From Inconstantimicrobium porci (lineage in GTDB: Bacteria; Bacillota; Clostridia; Clostridiales; Clostridiaceae): 64,000 nucleotides of DNA. The notes beneath the pieces are model-generated. The model did not search any database. It was given only the letters and a program-made list of their open reading frames with translations, and was not told the DNA's origin. Positions 50,749-59,894 of the stretch are shown piece by piece (position 1 is the first letter of the stretch; each line of letters starts with the position of its first letter). The position numbers and the translations under genes were made by a program. The stretch is from the NCBI RefSeq assembly GCF_009696465.1, contig NZ_VULX01000003.1, positions 152,358-216,357 on the forward strand. Reading direction: 5' to 3'.

Positions 50749-51981
50749 TTAGAATGCCCAGTTTCCTTCTTTGAAGATCTGAATTTCTTCACCGTTTTCA
50801 GTTATACCTGTAATGTTTAAATCCTTTGTTCCTACCATAAAGTCTACATGATTTAATGAATCATTAACTCCATGATTTGATAATTCTTCATCGCTCATGT
50901 TTTCTCCGTTCTTTATACAAGATGGATATGCTTTGCCTAGTGCTAAATGGCATGATGCATTTTCATCAAATAGAGTGTTGAAGAAGATGATCTTAGAATT
51001 TGAAATTGGAGAATCATAAGGTACTAAAGCTACTTCTCCAAGTCTTCTAGAGCCTTCATCTGTATCTAAAATATGTTTTAAAGTTTCTATGCCAGTTTCT
51101 GCTGTGCAGTCTACCGCTTTCCCATCCTTAAATGTCATACTGAAATTAGTGACAAGATTTCCACCATAGTTTAGTGGAAGAGCACTGTATACTATTCCGT
51201 TTACACCATTTTTATCTGGAAGTGTAAATATTTCTTCTGTAGGCATATTGGCAATAAATTTAACATCTGTTCCCTGAACATTATCTGCACCGCCAGCCCA
51301 TATGTGATCTTTAGGAAGTTCAATCCATAAATCTGTTCCTAATGAGTTTGTATAGTGAAGTTTTTTAAATTTTTTATCGTTTAAGTATGAAGTTTTCTTT
51401 GCAAGATTCGCAATATGCTGATTCCAAGCTTCAACTGGATTTTCCTTATCAACTCTTACTATCTTAAAAATTGCATCCCAAAGTTTTTCAACTGCTTCTT
51501 CTGAAGATTCGTTCCTAAATACTTTAGTAGCCCATGCTTTAGTAGGTATTGAAATAACAGACCATGAGTTTTCATTAGCCATAAGTTTTTCGTTAAATTC
51601 TTTTAAAGCAATACTTGAATTTTTATTCTTTTTAGCAATTCTTTCTGGGTTTACATCTTTTAATAATTCTGGATCTGATGCAGAAATGCTTAAAAATGCT
51701 GCACCATCGTGTACGAATGATAGTTGTCTGTCAACAAGCCACTGTGGTACTGTATTAAAAATGCTTTCATCAGCATGAAGATAAGTAAGTTTGTTGCATA
51801 TTTCATCATTCCAGTTAACAAATACTTCTTTTGCACCTGCTTTATAAGCATATTCAGTTACAAGTCTTGTAAACTCTGCACATTCAACAGGTGAATTTAT
51901 TACAAGAGTCTGTTTTTTCTGAATATTAACGCCTATTTTAACAGCGAGTTCTGCATATTTTTTTAAAAATTCATTATTCAT
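50749..51981 (-). CDS. M29 family aminopeptidase (AmpS/PepS type)
   Basis: 410 residues, normal for M29 thermophilic-type aminopeptidases. Metal ligand regions are visible: ANMPTEEIF (Glu pair), GEVALVPYDSPIS, and the ASCHLALGKAYP His with Asp in NHVDFMVG. Dimeric cytosolic enzyme that removes N-terminal residues. A GGAGACGGAAATATG sequence gives the ribosome site. Together with PepF and the M16C peptidase the window encodes three unlinked peptide-recycling enzymes. Confidence 0.92.
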   Translation of the reverse strand: MNNEFLKKYAELAVKIGVNIQKKQTLVINSPVECAEFTRLVTEYAYKAGAKEVFVNWNDEICNKLTYLHADESIFNTVPQWLVDRQLSFVHDGAAFLSISASDPELLKDVNPERIAKKNKNSSIALKEFNEKLMANENSWSVISIPTKAWATKVFRNESSEEAVEKLWDAIFKIVRVDKENPVEAWNQHIANLAKKTSYLNDKKFKKLHYTNSLGTDLWIELPKDHIWAGGADNVQGTDVKFIANMPTEEIFTLPDKNGVNGIVYSALPLNYGGNLVTNFSMTFKDGKAVDCTAETGIETLKHILDTDEGSRRLGEVALVPYDSPISNSKIIFFNTLFDENASCHLALGKAYPSCIKNGENMSDEELSNHGVNDSLNHVDFMVGTKDLNITGITENGEEIQIFKEGNWAF

Positions 51982-52188
51982 ATTTCCGTCTCCTTTTTTA
52001 TTCTGTTATAAACATATTTTCTCATAACTTTCCTCTTTTGTCTAACTGTGTCTTGAAATAGCTTATTTTTAATAAAAACTTTATATTTTTATAATACATT
52101 TTTTATATATTTATTATTATAGTGGGTTATACTCAATAATAGAGTATAAATAAAAATTTAGATTATCTTAAAATAAAATGTCTTCACA

Positions 52189-52197
52189 TGTTATAAT
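52189..52197 (+). promoter_or_regulatory. Extended -10 element of the polA transcript
   Basis: TGTTATAAT: a TGn extension before perfect TATAAT (52192-52197), about 43 bp before the ATG. No recognisable -35. The 258-bp gap upstream holds no gene and no other clear signal. Confidence 0.5.
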
Positions 52198-52239
52198 AAT
52201 ATAAGTTGTATAAAGAACAGTAATTTTGGAGGAAACGTA

Positions 52240-54843
52240 ATGAAGAAAGTACTAATTTTAGATGGAAATAGTTTAGCTTTTAGAGCCTTTTATGCACTTC
52301 CATTGCTTACTACAAGTGAAGGAAAATATACAAATGCGTTATATGGATTCACTAATATGTTATTTAAGATGAAGGAAGAAATAAATCCAGATTATATTTT
52401 TGCTGCATTTGATAGAAAGGCACTTACATTTAGACATTTAGAATACAAAGATTATAAGGCTGGTAGAAAAAAGATGCCATCCGAACTTGCTGAGCAGTTT
52501 CCAAGAATTAAACAAATGCTTTCTATAATGAATATAAAAATATACGAGATTGAGGGTTATGAAGCTGATGATATTATTGGTACTATAGCGGACAAATGTG
52601 GAGCTTCTGGTATGGAAGTATATGTTGTAACTGGAGACAGAGATGCGCTTCAGCTTGCAAGTGATAATATCAATGTTGTCATTACAAAAAAAGGTGTGTC
52701 AGAGACAGAGAGTTATACTAAAGAAAGAATGATGGAAGAATTCAAAGTTACACCACAGCAGTTTATTGATGTTAAAGGATTAATGGGCGATAAATCTGAC
52801 AATATCCCTGGAGTACCTGGCGTTGGAGAAAAAACTGCATTTAAATTAATTGCTGAGTATGGCAGTATAGAAAATGTTCTTGAGAATATTGATAAGATAA
52901 GTGGCAAGAAACTTAAGGAAAATCTTGAAGCATTTAAAGAACAGGCTGTACACTCAAAACATCTTGCAACTATAGTTAAAGATGTTCCTATTGAATTTAA
53001 TATTGAAGATATTAAAGTAAGTGAAGCAGATGCTAAAGAATTAAAGAAGTTTATCATTCAATATCAAATGAAGTCTTTATTAAATAAGCTTCCTGAATGT
53101 GGAGAAGACACTGAAGAAATAAAAACTGATATAAATTATGAAAAGATTGATTCTAATGAAAAGCTTAAGAGTTTTGTAGACAGTATTAAAGATATCAGTT
53201 TTATTTCATATGAGTTAAAAGGTACTGAAAGATTTTCTACAAAAGTTATAGATAACTTATATGTACTTACTGGTGGAAAATCTTATGTTATTGAATACAG
53301 TAAGATAGAAAATGAAGTAGAGTCTTTAGATTTATTAAAGAAATACTTTGAAAAAGACGAAATAAAAAAGGTTGTTCATGACTGCAAAAATCTTATTACT
53401 GTTTTAAGTAAGATGAATATTGAAGTTAAAGGTATGATCTTTGATACTGCAATCAGTGCTTATCTTCTTGACTCCGCAAAACAGAATTATTCACTTCCAA
53501 AGCTTGTGAATGATTATCTTTGTGAGGATGTAGATGAAGTAGACAGTGATATAAAGATAATTGAAAATAGTTTTATGAGCAGACTATATGAAACTCTTAA
53601 GAGCAAGATAGAAGAACAACAGATGGAAAAGCTTTTATATGAAGTAGAAATGCCGTTGTGTTTTGTTCTTTCAGCTATGGAATCTGCAGGATTTAATGTT
53701 AATAGAAATAAGCTTGATGAACTTGAAGTTAAGTTTAGAGAAGAAATAGATAAAACACAAAGGATAATTTATGAATTATGTGATGAAGAATTTAATATTA
53801 ATTCTCCAAAGCAGCTTGGAAAAATACTTTTTGAAAAATTAGATCTTCCTATAATAAAGAAAACTAAAACTGGATATTCAACAAATGCAGAAGTTCTTGA
53901 AAAACTTGCTGATAAGCATCCTGTAATAGAAAAAATAATATATTTTAGACAGATAACAAAAATATATTCTACATATGTTGAGGGATTAAAGCAGGTAATT
54001 GATAAAGATGGAAAGATTCATTCTAGCTTCAACCAGACAGTTACTACTACAGGAAGACTATCTTCTACTGATCCTAATCTTCAGAATATACCTATAAAGT
54101 ATGAGATGGGACGAGAGATTAGAAAAGTATTTATTCCTAATAATGAAGATGATATTATATTATCTGCTGATTATTCGCAGATTGAACTTAGAGTACTTGC
54201 ACATATGGCAGGTGATGAAAATATGATAAATGCATTTGCGCATCATACTGATATTCATACAAAAACAGCATCAGAAGTATTCAATGTTCCTATAGAAGAA
54301 GTAACTTCACTTTTGAGAAGCAGAGCGAAGGCAGTTAATTTTGGTATAGTGTATGGAATTAGTGATTTCAGCCTTTCACAGGATCTGCATATAACAAGAA
54401 AAGAAGCAAAGCAGTATATGGATGCATATTTTGAAAGATATCCGAAAGTAAAAGAATACCTTGATAAGACAATAGTAGATGCTAAGAAGGATGGTTATGC
54501 ACTTACTATATTAAATAGAAAGAGATATATTCCTGAAATATCAGCATCAAACAAAATAGTTAAGGCTCTTGGTGAAAGACTTGCTATGAATGCACCTATT
54601 CAAGGAAGTGCAGCAGATATAATCAAACTTGCTATGATTCATGTATATGATGAACTTAAAAAGAATAAATTTAAGAGTGAAATAATTCTTCAGGTTCATG
54701 ATGAATTGATACTTAATGTAAAACAGAATGAGTTTGAACAAGTAAAATTATTAGTTAAGACTGAGATGGAAAATGCGCTTAAGCTTCATGTAGGGTTAGA
54801 CGTAGATATAAATACAGGTAATACGTGGTATGAAGCAAAATAG
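52240..54843 (+). CDS. polA: DNA polymerase I
   Basis: 867 residues: 5'-3' exonuclease with helix-hairpin-helix (1-290; EGYEADDIIGT, VTGDRDALQL, GDKSDNIPGVPGVGEKTA), a 3'-5' exonuclease-like domain (about 300-465), and family A polymerase (about 470-867; LSADYSQIELRVLAH, RSRAKAVNFGIVYG, VHDELI). In the middle domain the metal-binding DxE is replaced by YEL (324-326), so proofreading is probably lost, as in Bacillus and Taq Pol I. Fills gaps and removes RNA primers. First gene of a run with coaE and a transglycosylase. Confidence 0.96.
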   Translation: MKKVLILDGNSLAFRAFYALPLLTTSEGKYTNALYGFTNMLFKMKEEINPDYIFAAFDRKALTFRHLEYKDYKAGRKKMPSELAEQFPRIKQMLSIMNIKIYEIEGYEADDIIGTIADKCGASGMEVYVVTGDRDALQLASDNINVVITKKGVSETESYTKERMMEEFKVTPQQFIDVKGLMGDKSDNIPGVPGVGEKTAFKLIAEYGSIENVLENIDKISGKKLKENLEAFKEQAVHSKHLATIVKDVPIEFNIEDIKVSEADAKELKKFIIQYQMKSLLNKLPECGEDTEEIKTDINYEKIDSNEKLKSFVDSIKDISFISYELKGTERFSTKVIDNLYVLTGGKSYVIEYSKIENEVESLDLLKKYFEKDEIKKVVHDCKNLITVLSKMNIEVKGMIFDTAISAYLLDSAKQNYSLPKLVNDYLCEDVDEVDSDIKIIENSFMSRLYETLKSKIEEQQMEKLLYEVEMPLCFVLSAMESAGFNVNRNKLDELEVKFREEIDKTQRIIYELCDEEFNINSPKQLGKILFEKLDLPIIKKTKTGYSTNAEVLEKLADKHPVIEKIIYFRQITKIYSTYVEGLKQVIDKDGKIHSSFNQTVTTTGRLSSTDPNLQNIPIKYEMGREIRKVFIPNNEDDIILSADYSQIELRVLAHMAGDENMINAFAHHTDIHTKTASEVFNVPIEEVTSLLRSRAKAVNFGIVYGISDFSLSQDLHITRKEAKQYMDAYFERYPKVKEYLDKTIVDAKKDGYALTILNRKRYIPEISASNKIVKALGERLAMNAPIQGSAADIIKLAMIHVYDELKKNKFKSEIILQVHDELILNVKQNEFEQVKLLVKTEMENALKLHVGLDVDINTGNTWYEAK

Positions 54844-54857
54844 GAGGAGTTTTTAAG

Positions 54858-55466
54858 ATGATTAAGATTGGTCTTACAGGGGGAATAGGATCAGGTAAAA
54901 GTAATGTATCTAGTATTTTAAGTGAAGCCGGATTCCCTGTTATTGATGCAGATTTAATTACAAAGGAAGTGCTTAAAAAGTATCCTGAGATTTTAAAAAG
55001 AGTCGAGAATGAATTTGGAACAGGTTTTTTTGATTGGCAAGGAAATTTTAAAGCTCGTGAATTTGGAAACCATATATTTAGATTTGCAAAAGAACGAATA
55101 AAATATGAGAATATAATAATGCCTTATATATTAAAAGAAATTAATAATAAATTTAAGAAATATGATAAGGCTGGGGAAAAGCTAGTAATACTAGATGCAC
55201 CTACTCTCATAGAAAACAAGATTAATGAAGATATGGATTATGTAGTTCTTGTATACGTTGATACAGCAACACAAATAGCAAGGGTAAGGGAAAGAGACAG
55301 ACTTTGCAGCAGTGATGTTTTAAATAGAATTAATTCACAAATACCATTAATTGAAAAGATAGAGTATTCTGATTTTATAATTAACAGTTCAGGAAGTTTT
55401 ATTGAAACAAGAGAACAAGTTAATAAACTGATCCAATATCTAAATGTATTAAAGAGTAATAATTAA
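54858..55466 (+). CDS. coaE: Dephospho-CoA kinase
   Basis: Last step of CoA synthesis: ATP-dependent phosphorylation of dephospho-CoA. 202 residues. P-loop GGIGSGKS (8-15), VIDADLITKEV with the conserved Asp, lid with RVRERDRL, DFIINSSG near the end. AGGAGG-like site 6-10 bases upstream, 14 bp after polA, so in the same operon; polA-coaE order is common in Firmicutes. Confidence 0.95.
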   Translation: MIKIGLTGGIGSGKSNVSSILSEAGFPVIDADLITKEVLKKYPEILKRVENEFGTGFFDWQGNFKAREFGNHIFRFAKERIKYENIIMPYILKEINNKFKKYDKAGEKLVILDAPTLIENKINEDMDYVVLVYVDTATQIARVRERDRLCSSDVLNRINSQIPLIEKIEYSDFIINSSGSFIETREQVNKLIQYLNVLKSNN

Positions 55467-55475
55467 GGAGTTTTC

Positions 55476-56030
55476 ATGAGGAACAAAAAGAAACAATCAA
55501 ATTTACTAAAATTTATAATTACACTGCTTATGATATTAATAGGCTCTATATTTTTAATGTATTCAGTTTTTTATCCCTTAAAGAATTACGATATAGTAAA
55601 GAGGTATTCAGAAAAGTATAATCTTGATCCGTTATTAGTTATGGCAGTGATTAAGACAGAAAGTAATTTTGATAAAAATGCAAAATCCACAAAAAATGCA
55701 TATGGATTAATGCAGATAACAGATACCACAGCAGAATGGGCTGCAACAAAGATGGATATAGAATTTAATAGTACATCGCAGCTTCTTAACGAAGAGTATA
55801 ACATTAGAATGGGTTGCTGGTATCTGGACAATCTTAGAGAGGAATTTGGAAGCCTTGATCTTATTATAGCGGCCTATAATGGCGGAAGAGGTAATGTGGA
55901 AAAGTGGCTTAACAATGAGGAGCACTCAGAAGACGGCAGCTCGCTTAAAAGCATACCGTTTCCAGAGACGGATAAATACGTAAAAAAGGTTAATACAAAT
56001 TATAAAATGTATAAGTTATTATATAAATAG
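55476..56030 (+). CDS. Lytic transglycosylase (SLT domain), membrane-anchored
   Basis: 184 residues. N-terminal basic segment and transmembrane helix (about 12-33), then a goose-lysozyme-like SLT domain with the catalytic Glu62 in VIKTESNF and the AYGLMQI motif (75-81), IAAYNGGRGNV, ETDKYVKKV. Cuts glycan strands of peptidoglycan with 1,6-anhydro products. Directly follows coaE, 9 bp apart. Confidence 0.93.
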   Translation: MRNKKKQSNLLKFIITLLMILIGSIFLMYSVFYPLKNYDIVKRYSEKYNLDPLLVMAVIKTESNFDKNAKSTKNAYGLMQITDTTAEWAATKMDIEFNSTSQLLNEEYNIRMGCWYLDNLREEFGSLDLIIAAYNGGRGNVEKWLNNEEHSEDGSSLKSIPFPETDKYVKKVNTNYKMYKLLYK

Positions 56031-56051
56031 GTAGAAGGAGAGTAGAATTAA

Positions 56052-56981
56052 TTGAAAGTGGAATTTACATTTAAGGACAAAGAAAATAAGAGCATCAGAG
56101 GATATAAGTGGACTTTAGATAATAGTAAAATACCTAAAGCAGTTGTGCAGATTTCACATGGAATGGTTGAAACTATATCTAGATACGATTATTTTGCAGA
56201 AAAGCTAAATGAAGCTGGTTATATAGTATATGGTCATGAACACAGGGGACATGGAAAAGTAGCAGAAGAAAATAATGAACTTGGTTATTTAGGAGAAAGC
56301 GGATTTTCTGCACTTGTAGAAAATGTTCATGATGTAACAGATATAATTAAGAAGGAATACCCGGGTGTACCAGTGATATTATTTGGTCATAGTATGGGTT
56401 CATTTGTTTCTCAGAGATATATACAATTATATGGTGATGAGATTAAGGCTGTTATTCTTTCTGGAACTAATGGAAAACCACCCTTTGGTACAAGTCTTGG
56501 AATTTTATTGTCAGGATTGGAATGTAAAATTAGAGGAGCAAAACATACAAGCAATTTTATAGACAAATTATGTTTTGGAAACTACAACAAAAAAATAAAG
56601 GAAAAGAGAACAGCTGTTGATTGGTTATCAAGAGATACACAGCAGGTTGATAAATATCTTAATGATAGACTTTGTGGTTTTGTTTGTTCTGCATCTTTCT
56701 ATAATGAACTGTTTAAAGCATTAAAGAAAAATGTGAAAAAAGAAAATGTCAACAAAGTGCCTAAGAATTTACCAATATATATTTTTGCAGGTGACTGTGA
56801 TCCAGTGGGTAATTACGGAAAAGGAATATTAAACCTCTATGGCATTTATAAAAAAGCTGATGTAAAAGATGTAAGTTATAAGCTTTATAATGGCGGACGC
56901 CATGAAATGCTTAATGAAATTAATAGAGATGAAGTTATTAGTGACATTATAGATAAATTAAATGATTTTTCCAGGAATTAA
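56052..56981 (+). CDS. Alpha/beta hydrolase, monoacylglycerol lipase-like (S33)
   Basis: 309 residues, TTG start 11 bases after AGAAGGAG. ISHGMVE (oxyanion region, 34-40), GHEHRGHGK (61-69), nucleophile Ser114 in GHSMGS, Asp in AGDCDPVG, His in GGRHEML. This is the Hydrolase_4/serine aminopeptidase pattern of lysophospholipases and monoacylglycerol lipases. No signal peptide, so cytosolic. Likely transcribed with the genes before it. Confidence 0.88.
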   Translation: MKVEFTFKDKENKSIRGYKWTLDNSKIPKAVVQISHGMVETISRYDYFAEKLNEAGYIVYGHEHRGHGKVAEENNELGYLGESGFSALVENVHDVTDIIKKEYPGVPVILFGHSMGSFVSQRYIQLYGDEIKAVILSGTNGKPPFGTSLGILLSGLECKIRGAKHTSNFIDKLCFGNYNKKIKEKRTAVDWLSRDTQQVDKYLNDRLCGFVCSASFYNELFKALKKNVKKENVNKVPKNLPIYIFAGDCDPVGNYGKGILNLYGIYKKADVKDVSYKLYNGGRHEMLNEINRDEVISDIIDKLNDFSRN

Positions 56982-57032
56982 ATTGCAGTATAAATCATAG
57001 TAATATATTGAAGTAATATTGTGGAGCTTTAT

Positions 57033-57620
57033 ATGGCTAAAAATTACTGTTATAGTGTTAATTTAAGCGAAAAGGCTGAAGAACTTTTGAAACAGGGTGA
57101 ATATTTGGGAGAAGGACATAATGGAGTGGTTTTTCTTCTTCCTGATAATAATGTTATGAAAATATTTAAGAGCAAAGATGTATTAAGTGATGAAAGTTCT
57201 ATATTATATAGGACAAGAAAATCAAAGTATTTCCCGCATATTGTTGAAGTTGGTGATTACTATATTATAAGAGAATATGTCGAAGGTGAGAGACTTGATA
57301 AATACTTGAAACAGAATTCATTAAATATCAAACTGTCAGAGAATCTGCTTGATCTAATCGAAGAATTTTCACGACTTCACTTTAAACGTAAAGATTTAAG
57401 ATGTAAGGATATTTTTGTGCGTTCTGATATGAGCCTTATGATAATTGATCCTAAAAACAATTATGAAAAGGAAGTAAACTATCCTAGGCATTTAATGAAA
57501 GGGCTCAGCAAAGCTGGAGTTTTAGAGGATTTTCTGAATGTAGTCAAACAGAAGGATAAAAAGAAATATAGGCTTTGGAAGAGTAAAATAAATAAGTATT
57601 TAAAATATCATATAAAGTAA
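57033..57620 (+). CDS. Small protein kinase-like protein, unusual active site
   Basis: 195 residues from the ATG at 57033 behind GTGGAG. A glycine-rich loop GEGHNGVVF (26-34) and Lys43 in NVMKIFKS resemble kinase subdomains I-II; IIREYVEGERLDKYL (78-92) is the hinge. The catalytic loop is DLRCKDIFVRSD (121-132) and the metal-binding motif is reduced to IIDP (137-140) in place of DFG. The protein stops soon after, lacking most of the C lobe. It may be a minimal Kdo/RIO-like kinase or a pseudokinase. Substrate unknown. Ends at a strong terminator. Confidence 0.7.
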   Translation: MAKNYCYSVNLSEKAEELLKQGEYLGEGHNGVVFLLPDNNVMKIFKSKDVLSDESSILYRTRKSKYFPHIVEVGDYYIIREYVEGERLDKYLKQNSLNIKLSENLLDLIEEFSRLHFKRKDLRCKDIFVRSDMSLMIIDPKNNYEKEVNYPRHLMKGLSKAGVLEDFLNVVKQKDKKKYRLWKSKINKYLKYHIK

Positions 57621-57646
57621 AAAGGAGCTTTAGAGCTCCTTTTTAT
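57619..57646. terminator. Bidirectional terminator
   Basis: AAAAAGGAGCT (57619-57629) with AGCTCCTTTTT (57634-57644), TTAG loop. Serves the kinase-like gene and the convergent histidine kinase gene, whose stop codon is at 57643-57645. Confidence 0.88.
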
Positions 57647-59088
57647 ATATTATGATTTAAAGTAAATGAAATAATGAATTTGCATCCTTTATTGACAGCT
57701 GATATCAGGTCAATACTACCATTATGTTTTTCAATTATTGTTTTTGTAATAGAAAGGCCAAGGCCGGTGCCACCACTGTGGATATTTCGAGATTTATCTA
57801 CTCTCACAAATGGATCAAATATAGTTGATAAGCTTGATTCTGGAATACCTACACCATTATCACAGATTATCAGCGAAAGTTTATTATTTTCAAACTGAAT
57901 TGTGATAGAAAGAGCTGTTCCTTCTTTGTTATATTTAATTGCGTTTAAGATTAAATTGCTTATAGCCCTGTCCAGTTGCTTTTTATCGATATTAAGAAGT
58001 ATCTTTTCTTCTGGAATATCGAAATCATAATTGAAATGTTTTTGGTCAAGTGCAGGTATATAACTAGCTATAAGTTCACGCATAAATTCACATATATCTG
58101 TTTCTTCCAATTGAAGATGGAAGTCTTCACTATCTAATTTGGAAAATTCAAACAGGTTTTGTATAAGATTATTAGCTCTGATACTGTTCTGTTGGATAAT
58201 GTAAAGATATTTAGACATTTCCTCTTTAGAGATATCATTGCTTACCAGATAGTCGGCATATCCCATGATATTTGATAAAGGATTCTTTAAGTCGTGAGAT
58301 ACATCTAGTATAAGTCTTTTTCTTGCAAACTCTGATTTCTCTTTAAGATGTTTTTCCTCAGATATTCTACTGGCCATAAGATTTAGCGTATCTCCAAGAT
58401 CTTTAAATTCATTTTGAACTTTAAGTGTTATTCTGCTGGAATAATCGCCGGCAGCAAATTTTTCTGCACCCTCAATAAGTATATTGACAGGGGTAACAAA
58501 AAATCTTGATGTAAATCTTGAGTATATTGAAAATATCACAAAAAATAATAAAATGCATATAATTAGTGCTAGAACAGAAAATACCTTAAAATTCAGTTTC
58601 CTGTCTATTGTTGTGAAAAAATCAGCTCCTTTTATTGGATATCCAATAATTAGTATATAATTTTGTTTCTTATTATAGCCAGCTTTAATTTTATAATGCT
58701 CATAGCTTAGAGTTAAGTTTGGATTAGCTTTATTATTAAAACCATCTTTATAAACTATTGAAAATATATTTTCAGGATTGAACTTTTGGTAATCAAAGTT
58801 GACTGTATAATGCTTATCTACAAGGATTTTTCCATTGGTATCATAAACATAAGCAAATCCATGTTTAGATGTTATGACCTTATAGGGAATTTGTTTATAA
58901 TCATCCCTGAAGAATACACTTGCTGTTACATCATTTTCTATGATCAGGTTATAATATATATTTGCAATTGTAAATACAGTAAATGTTGTTGCTATAAGAA
59001 GTGTAAGCATAAGTAAAAATGATATAATGTAATTTTTAAGCAGCAGGTTTACAAGTTTTTTCTTTTTAATCTTTTTTATCTTTTTCAT
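57643..59088 (-). CDS. Sensor histidine kinase
   Basis: 481 residues from the ATG at 59088, just after the regulator's stop; a TTG at 59103 overlapping the regulator gene is an alternative. Basic N terminus, helix 1 (about 12-38), extracellular sensor domain (about 39-165), helix 2 (about 166-190), HAMP (about 195-245), HisKA with SHDLKNPLSNIMGYADYL and phospho-His, and HATPase with N box (LILNAIKYN), G1 DNGVG, G2 GGTGLGLSI. Signal unknown. Forms a two-component pair with the upstream OmpR-type regulator. Confidence 0.93.
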   Translation of the reverse strand: MKKIKKIKKKKLVNLLLKNYIISFLLMLTLLIATTFTVFTIANIYYNLIIENDVTASVFFRDDYKQIPYKVITSKHGFAYVYDTNGKILVDKHYTVNFDYQKFNPENIFSIVYKDGFNNKANPNLTLSYEHYKIKAGYNKKQNYILIIGYPIKGADFFTTIDRKLNFKVFSVLALIICILLFFVIFSIYSRFTSRFFVTPVNILIEGAEKFAAGDYSSRITLKVQNEFKDLGDTLNLMASRISEEKHLKEKSEFARKRLILDVSHDLKNPLSNIMGYADYLVSNDISKEEMSKYLYIIQQNSIRANNLIQNLFEFSKLDSEDFHLQLEETDICEFMRELIASYIPALDQKHFNYDFDIPEEKILLNIDKKQLDRAISNLILNAIKYNKEGTALSITIQFENNKLSLIICDNGVGIPESSLSTIFDPFVRVDKSRNIHSGGTGLGLSITKTIIEKHNGSIDLISAVNKGCKFIISFTLNHNI

Positions 59089-59089
59089 A

Positions 59090-59767
59090 TTAATACTCTT
59101 CAAGTTTATATCCTATTCCTCTTATTGTTTTTAAGTATTTGGGGTATTTAGGGTTGTCTTCAATTTTGTCTCTTAAGTGACTAATATGAACCATGATTGT
59201 GTTATCATCACCACAGTAAATATCTTGCCATACATTTTCGTATAATTGCTTTTTTGTATATACTTTACCTACATTCTTAATCAGAAGTTCCAAAAGTTTG
59301 AATTCTTTAGTATTAAGATCTATTTTGTTACCATTTTTTGTGACTGTGCAGCTGTTAGAGTCAACTGTAATATCACCAATAGTATATGTACTTTCATCTT
59401 CTACAGAGTTGTACTGGTAATATCTCCTGAGTTGTGCATAAACTCTTGCCGTAAGTTCTGCAGGATTAAATGGTTTTATCATATAATCATCAGCACCTAA
59501 TTTAAGACCTAGTATCTTGTCTGAATCATCACTTCTAGCAGTAAGAAAAATTACAGGAATTCTGCTTGATTTTCTAATATTTTTAAGAAGAGTAACTCCG
59601 TCCATTAAGGGCATCATTACATCTAAGATTGCAAGATCGAGTTTTATTGTATTAAATATATTGTAAGCATCCTGGCCATTACATGCATCATATACGTTAA
59701 ATCCTTTTTTAGTGAGATGAAGTTTTATGAGATTTCTGATATCATCTTCAGCTATTAATATGTTCAT
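59090..59767 (-). CDS. OmpR-family response regulator
   Basis: 225 residues from the ATG at 59767 behind GAGGTGAT. Receiver domain with AEDD at the start, LAILDVMMPLMDG phospho-Asp loop, LTARSD and MIKPF; C-terminal winged helix with NTKEFKLLELLIKNVGKVYTKKQL and HISHLRDKIEDNP...TIRGIGYKLE. Transcribed with the histidine kinase, 1-2 bases between the two. Targets unknown; no transporter or wall gene adjoins on the same strand. Confidence 0.94.
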   Translation of the reverse strand: MNILIAEDDIRNLIKLHLTKKGFNVYDACNGQDAYNIFNTIKLDLAILDVMMPLMDGVTLLKNIRKSSRIPVIFLTARSDDSDKILGLKLGADDYMIKPFNPAELTARVYAQLRRYYQYNSVEDESTYTIGDITVDSNSCTVTKNGNKIDLNTKEFKLLELLIKNVGKVYTKKQLYENVWQDIYCGDDNTIMVHISHLRDKIEDNPKYPKYLKTIRGIGYKLEEY

Positions 59768-59894
59768 TTCTATCACCTCTATTACCAATTATATCATAAT
59801 ATTAAATTTAAAAATAGAATACAGGAAATGATAAGATAAATGTAGTATAATAGACTAATGACGAAAAACAATCTTATCGAATGGAGTGAACAAA

